Below are positions 58,354 through 64,000 of a stretch of DNA of 64,000 nucleotides, one piece after another (the stretch's first letter is position 1; each line of letters begins with the position of its first letter). The stretch lies in assembly GCA_021613375.1 (NCBI GenBank), contig CM038706.1, positions 25,241,366-25,305,365 on the forward strand. Direction: 5' to 3'. A program made the position numbers and the translations under genes. The DNA comes from Megaleporinus macrocephalus (lineage: Eukaryota > Chordata > Actinopteri > Characiformes > Anostomidae). The notes under the pieces were generated by a model, which ran no database searches, was not told the origin of the DNA, and saw only the letters and a program-made list of their open reading frames with translations.

Positions 58354-60849
58354 CACTGTATGAATACACATTACAGTTATGAATGATTGTTCTTCCCTGG
58401 AAAGCTTTAGAGATATGAGGTTTTGCTACCATAGAAACATTAAAAATATTTTTGAAGTATGACTAAACATATCCTGTGTATAGGGCCCTACTATTATCAC
58501 ATCACATGCTTGGTGTTGACGGGTCAAGGAGTTCTGCCTTAAATATCAGAACCGTCTGAACTACCCGCGATGCGTGCTGCTTCCGTATTGTTTCCATACA
58601 GCCTTGAAGGGCCTTCCCCTCTCGCTGAGAGATATGCTCTTCATTCAGAAGTGTCACTCACATAAAGGCTGTGATTTAGTAATGTCTAATCTGTTTGTTC
58701 CATCGCGCCTTGCATCTGCAGTAATCCATCACTCTGTCTTCTGGCCCAGCGTAAGTACATACTCTCCTCCGTCAGTGGCCAGAGGATGTGAGTAATATGC
58801 TAAAGTGGCTTTTCCTTAGAACAGCTTGGCTGAACTTTACTATAGCAGTCAGTCTGACCACCATCTAGTTCGCCAAGACCACAATGAGGCTGCCGTTACT
58901 GGGTAGGCCCTACCTGACCGTCTGGGAGAGAATGAAATAAGCGTAACAACGCGGCAGGAAGAGGTGCATTCTGGGAATTGCGGTCCCCGAGGGGGGCCCC
59001 TGGAGAAGAGACGGAAGGCGTGGCCCCTCGCTGTGGTTTTACGGCTCACTTGTCATTGCCGGAGACGCACTGGCAAGGCAACCGGCACTTTCCCTTGGGC
59101 CTGGTGTTCGCACCGAACACAATCCTGGCGCAGGCTGTCATTTCTGCAACCTCTCGCTTTTCTAAAGCGCTTTTTTATGATGTTGTTGTTTGGCATTGCT
59201 TGTGTCTCGCTCCTTGTTTCTGGTTTAGCTTCAAGGGCAGCCATAACAACATCCATAGCTTCTTTTCTTAGCCCTCAACGTTTTGATTAGCGCGTGTTAG
59301 CGATAGCGAGCATGCGGGTGCGTCTGGGTGTTTTCTTGCTTGCTTATCCAACTCCACAGCGTTCCTTTTGGCGTGACTGTGGCTGCGTGAATAAAGTGTA
59401 GACTATCTTTTAAAGGGGAACGGATTTTTCTGACTTCAGTTGTGGAGCTGTAAACAAAGTCATATCGTGTCTTGATGTAGAATGGTAAAAAAAAACAAAA
59501 CAAAAAAAAACAGTAGTTGTAGGAACCGAGGGTTGTGATGTCAACAATGCAAATGCAGCCATTTGTATTTACCACCCACAACCACCAGCGAACCTCTACA
59601 TTTTTTAAAAATATGTAATATTATCAATAGTAAAATTGTGGTAAATCTAAAAAAAGTTTTCTTTATGAATTATTGTGTAATAGTAGTTGATATACTTTCC
59701 TCAGGTTTGTTTTTTTTGTATGTGGTTTTATAGAAACTGTGGAATGTTATCCCCTTTAGCTGCAGTAGACCCTCACTCACTTCCGCCTGTCTAGTCTGCA
59801 TCTTAAGTAGTCTCTTGTTGTTTTTAAGGCAGAAGACATACAGAATTGGCCTGTATTTTGGGCATTCGCCTTAGCCTTGTTTCACACATTCACACTTGTT
59901 TCCTCTAGTACTGCCTAAGAAGCCGCTGGACTCAGTCAGCTTCATCAGATGTCCGCACAACAAGTAGTGAGCCAGCCTCAGTGACGTACTGAAAAGTCAT
60001 CGTCTGTAATATATTTTCCAAATTCCAGCAGTGTTTCTGAAGTTATCAGCACAAGGGATGCACAGACTTGTGAATTTCTATGAACCTATAGTTGACCTTA
60101 AAGGCTGCAGCAGTTAAATGTAGGTGCTTGTTCAGAATGGAAAACTAAGACAAAGTAAATAAAATTGTAAAAAGTATAAAGTAAAGAAAGTTGTTACAAA
60201 GTAAAATTAACATAGGTTTCATTTTGCATAATAAAATATTTTTTTTTGTTAAAAAATACTAAAATACTTTTTTTGTTAAAAAGGGTTTATATTAATTATT
60301 ATTATTATTATATTAATTTGTAATCAAACCTTGATATTGAGGCACCAGCATAGAGTACGAGTAGGAACCACTGCACTACAGAAGACTCAGGACAGCAGGA
60401 CGGGTCTTCAATAGCCATACAATGTCTGTTTATGGTAGACACCCTGCACACTGCATTAACTACCCCAACCCCAGGTTACAAGTCTTTTATACTGCAGCTG
60501 CGGTGCGGCTGTAAGCCTGCGTGCATGGCCGCCCCGTATGGTCATGGCTCCTGTTTTCCCACAGAAGAAGAAGCCTTTAGTTGGAAGCTACAATGTTCAT
60601 TTTTGCCCATTCCACTCAGTACTACTAACACTCTGCAGGCATTTAGTGTTCAGCTTTGGGCCAAACGCTCTTCTCAAAATTATAGTAATAGCATTAAATC
60701 TACACATTCCTAACTGTAGTAACTTTAAACTCTGCAGAGGATCTGGTTGCTATCGCCACCACTGTGAGCAATTCTCAATTGCTAAGGATGGAGCATTGCA
60801 CTCGATCTGACTGCTCTGAATGACTTTATTTGCATCTTAAACTCTTGCA

Positions 60850-61170
60850 GAAATGTTGAACCAAATCTGTGAAAATCACTTTCAAGCTTATACACAAGGA
60901 TTCCTCAAAGTTTCTCTCTCGTGGACAAACATGTGTTTTCCCGCTCAGCCGTTCAAGGAAGCGCTCAGTAACTTGACCTGCATTTTAAAGACACTGTTCA
61001 TCATATTATGCTTGGCTGCCAGGGCTTTGGAACGTACGTCTCAGTGCCCCGGGGGCTGCTTCATACCGAGCGCTATTGAAGAGACACGAAATGGAGGCTG
61101 CTTAGAGTAATAAATTGTGATGTGATAATAAGCACCCTGGAATCCGTGCATTTGTTTAAGCACAATAAAG
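60850..61170. promoter_or_regulatory. Candidate conserved non-coding element
   Basis: Repeat-poor stretch with GGCTGCCAGGGCTTTGG, GTGCCCCGGGGGCTGCTTC and AGTAATAAATTGTGATGTGA. Its composition differs from the AT-rich flanks, and the 85-codon frame across it has no domain signature. Regulatory role is a guess. Confidence 0.22.
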
Positions 61171-62979
61171 TGTAAGTCTTGCTTTGGCAGTAAAACAGAT
61201 GGTGGTGTGATTGAGCACGTCTATGTACGTTTGCGCATGTGTCTATGTACATTGACTGGTGTTCTCGGAACCGCCAGGAATGCTCTTACATAATCTCTGG
61301 CTGATACAGTACGCTGTCCTGAATAATAGATTGTTAATGATGGTGAAAGTAGGTGTAGCTGTTTGGCCTGAGCTTGAACTGCAGATAATCGCCACAGTGC
61401 TAGCTGTTACATTCGTTAGCCTAGCTTAGGCTTAGGTTCTGACTCAAAAAGAAGGTGATGGTGTAACTGCTCTCTCACAATCTCTAGCTCTTTGGTTCAT
61501 TTTGTCCTTCACCACACAAGTTTCGTTTACAGCTTCTGTTTCGTTAGGCCTCTACTCATTTCAGTTTCTTCTTCTCCGAAGATGTTCAAGCTGCCCTTTC
61601 CCCACCTTCTAATCCTCCTCTCATCAAAACCCTCCCAATCTCTTTCTCTTTCCCCGAGAGGTTTGTGGGCTAACACAGTGGCATCTGAAACGACATGAAT
61701 GAGAAAAATCCGTGCATGTGAAGAAAGCTTCCTGTTCTGTTTCCCTCCAGCAGCCTGTCTGAAACCCTGCCTGAAAATAAAGACACTTACAGCCAAGTTT
61801 AACACGGTGATTGTCAGCCTATAGTTAAGCGTAAGCTAAAGAGGGGTTTTATAAGGCTAGTCCCTGAAAATAGGCTCACATGACAAAATTAGAGACTGCT
61901 AAAAATGTCAGGCCAGACACGGGAGAAAGGAACATATAGCGTTTCCCATGTGTTGAAGTGCGATTTTCAGGAATTACAAGTTGGCAGCCTCTCCTCACTT
62001 TTTCAGTTTTATTCCTTCCTTACATACACATAATTTTCCATTGGCCTGTATGCCTTTGGCCATCTATATGTCTGCTACTGTACGCCATGACCTACATTTT
62101 AAAGCGCTTTGTTACATAAAGCACATCAGGTCCTGACCTGTTTAAAGAAACACCCTTTATGGGGAATTCCATCTATTTTTTAATGGTGATGATAGGAACC
62201 AGGCTTCGATATACACATGTTAATATTTTATTTACGGTCTATCATGTTTATTGTTGTAAAATAGTGGCAAATCTGAATTAAAAAAAGTTTTATTCTGGGA
62301 CTGTTTTGCCCAGCATAAATGTGATTTAAAAAAACACGTCCCAGGCCAAAACCTTATCTTATAGCTATCATAAAACAAGGTCTCACGCATCGATAAGGCA
62401 CACTTGTAAATATATTGTGCAATGGTTTTCTGTAACGTGGCTTTTAGAGTCGTAAACTTAAAAATAAATATTTGACTCTTTAGATGTCTGGTTCCTATCA
62501 CCGTCACTGTGACATTCTGACTTGGTATGTTTTTCTGGAACAGAACATTTCACATGCATTTTTGTTGCACTGTAGCTTACTAAGTAGTGTATCAGTACAT
62601 CCAGCAGTGTATCGCTGCTGTGGTGATGAAACAATTTTGTGAGAGTACCTGTTGCTCACGATAAAGGAACTAAAACAAATGGAGCAAAAAACTCTGGTTA
62701 AGGTAAAGTCTAGATTTTACTCCCACTTCAACTTATCATTTGGGGAATATGATGTTTTGTTATGGCTAGAAATGACAAAGCTGTTGGAAGCACAACCATG
62801 CATTTTATATATAAAGCAATAGAATTGATATGTACTCAAAGTGTTTAAAGTATACTTTTCATAGTGAATACGTTTTTAAAATAGCATTTTATTTTTCACA
62901 AGAGCTCCCTCACGGAGAAGGGAGTACTGGGTGATTTAAGGTTTGTTTATTCTCGCTGAACTTATGGGCTTATGGGTTT

Positions 62980-63250
62980 CTATGTGCCATAAGACTGAAT
63001 AGCCTGTGCGGTCTTGTAGAAGGGCTAGGCGAGAGAGAAGGCTACCTACAGCTTACTGCCTCCTCACCGCAGTCTGAATAATGTGCCCTTACTGAACTAA
63101 TTGCACGCCGAGGACCAGGCTTAGGTCGCGGCAGATGCATCCGTCATGTGGTCGAGAGCGCCCATTCCCTTTTGGCTGGGGCCAAAGACCCAGAAGTCCT
63201 CCACAAACAAATGGTACGGCAGTGATTAATAGCAGATTTACAGAGCGCAA
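62980..63250. promoter_or_regulatory. Candidate conserved non-coding element
   Basis: Repeat-poor, GC-balanced stretch with ACTAATTGCACGCCG, ATGTGGTCGAGAGCGCCCAT, AACAAATGG and GTGATTAATAGC motifs. No open frame of note crosses it. Role is inferred from texture only. Confidence 0.25.
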
Positions 63251-64000
63251 CGCCACCCACCCCCTTCATTCCTTCCTCCTTCACTCACTTGTACAGAAAA
63301 CGTAAACACAAACACTCTGTCCATTGTTCCTGCCCAGCGTTCCATGCTAGTGGGAACAATAGGGAAGTGCTGTGAAAGCTCTTTCTCTGGCTTTTGTCCT
63401 CCTCAAGATGACATAAGTGGGTCCAGTGGTGGGCTATCATGTTGCCTCACTAATCATTCTCATCATCCGCTGACTGCCCCGAGCTCTTTTTCTCTGCTTT
63501 GTGAGACTATCTGTGGTTGTCAGGCCTTATGTAACACAAGCTCACCTTGGGCTAAGTTTGAGTAATGACACCGTCATGCTCCTGCACGATCTGACGTCAC
63601 TCCCCCAGGTGTGTGCAGATGTGAGTGATGCTGTTTCGCCCACACCTTGCGTCCAAGAGCCTCTCTGAACTGGATGCCAATGACCCAGAGGTACAGATGT
63701 CTGGAAAGTACATTAGCAGACAGAAATCTGTTTCTTTAACACGTGCGTAAAGAAAAGAAATGGAGAGCTAGTTCTCAAGTGAACCGTTCCCAATTGCCCT
63801 GAATTGGATTACTGTTTGCCGTGATCTACAGCCGACCCCATGCCAGTCCGTAACTAGCTGGCGAAGAATGAATAGACATAGCACATAGCCATCTGTTCCA
63901 CTGCGGAAACAAAATGAGCGTTCATGTAGTGTTTTCCTCACCCAGCTGTGCCCTGAATCCTTAAACACAGGTTTTCAGCCTTGCACCTTTCAGCAAAAGT

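Larger units (their letters stand above)
54660..58500. other. Gene-free region
   Basis: It includes a dispersed repeat at 55114-55185, a GA-rich tract at about 56325-56410, a TAA microsatellite at 57380-57430 and a MITE-related match at 58315-58353. A weak CTCF-like core on the minus strand (TAGATGGCGCTC, about 56133-56144) is present. No gene is supported. Confidence 0.45.
58501..64000. other. Gene-free region with candidate regulatory islands
   Basis: No exon is recognised. The stretch 58900-59300 is less AT-rich (with CCCCGAGGGGGGCCCC near 58985). Candidate islands are listed at 60850-61170 and 62980-63250. Other parts are AT-rich with A or T runs near 59487-59512 and 60240-60310. Confidence 0.45.

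Overview
The window is vertebrate nuclear DNA, almost certainly from a teleost fish. Evidence: spliced genes with GT-AG introns, a thada-zfp36l2 gene pair, AT-rich non-coding DNA packed with short DNA-transposon remnants (Tc1/mariner pieces and inverted-repeat MITEs of kinds common in fish), and long TA, TATC and TAA microsatellites. The repeat types make an ostariophysan (characin or catfish-like) fish plausible, but that is only an inference.

Only two protein-coding genes are supported, both on the + strand at the left end. Positions 1-6600 hold the 3' end of thada: an intron, the last two coding exons (5421-5590 and 5893-6207) and the 3'UTR. zfp36l2 follows in the same direction: promoter near 9097-9203, a short coding exon (9467-9517), a 261-base intron, a long exon (9779-10912) and a roughly 1.9 kb AU-rich 3'UTR ending near 12855. 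THADA is a HEAT-repeat protein tied to tRNA 2'-O-methylation. Zfp36l2 is a CCCH zinc-finger protein that binds AU-rich mRNA and triggers deadenylation. Their adjacency matches the order I recall at human 2p21. CTCF-like motifs lie between the genes (8375, 8419, + strand) and in the zfp36l2 3'UTR (11456, - strand), so they point towards each other around zfp36l2.

From 12.9 kb to 64 kb I find no convincing gene. This desert contains a decayed LINE reverse-transcriptase fragment (14.64-15.31 kb), an orphan coding-like segment (18.58-18.72 kb), a tRNA-derived SINE (20.5 kb), a ~31-bp minisatellite (26.4 kb) whose unit recurs inverted at 37.8 and 39.5 kb, an A-B-A' duplication (39.2-39.8 kb), a nested MITE (32.1-32.4 kb), a full-length ~694-bp MITE (43.2-43.9 kb) with two partial relatives (7.9 and 22.6 kb), and a decayed antisense Tc1-family transposase (48.9-49.7 kb). 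Several repeat-poor, less AT-rich islands could be conserved enhancers of the neighbourhood.

I did not find a new enzymatic, defence or mobile system. The observations most worth checking are the convergent CTCF-like motifs around zfp36l2, the Leu-to-Pro change in its second zinc-finger lead-in, its alternative start and tandem acceptor, and the related minisatellite/duplication structures.
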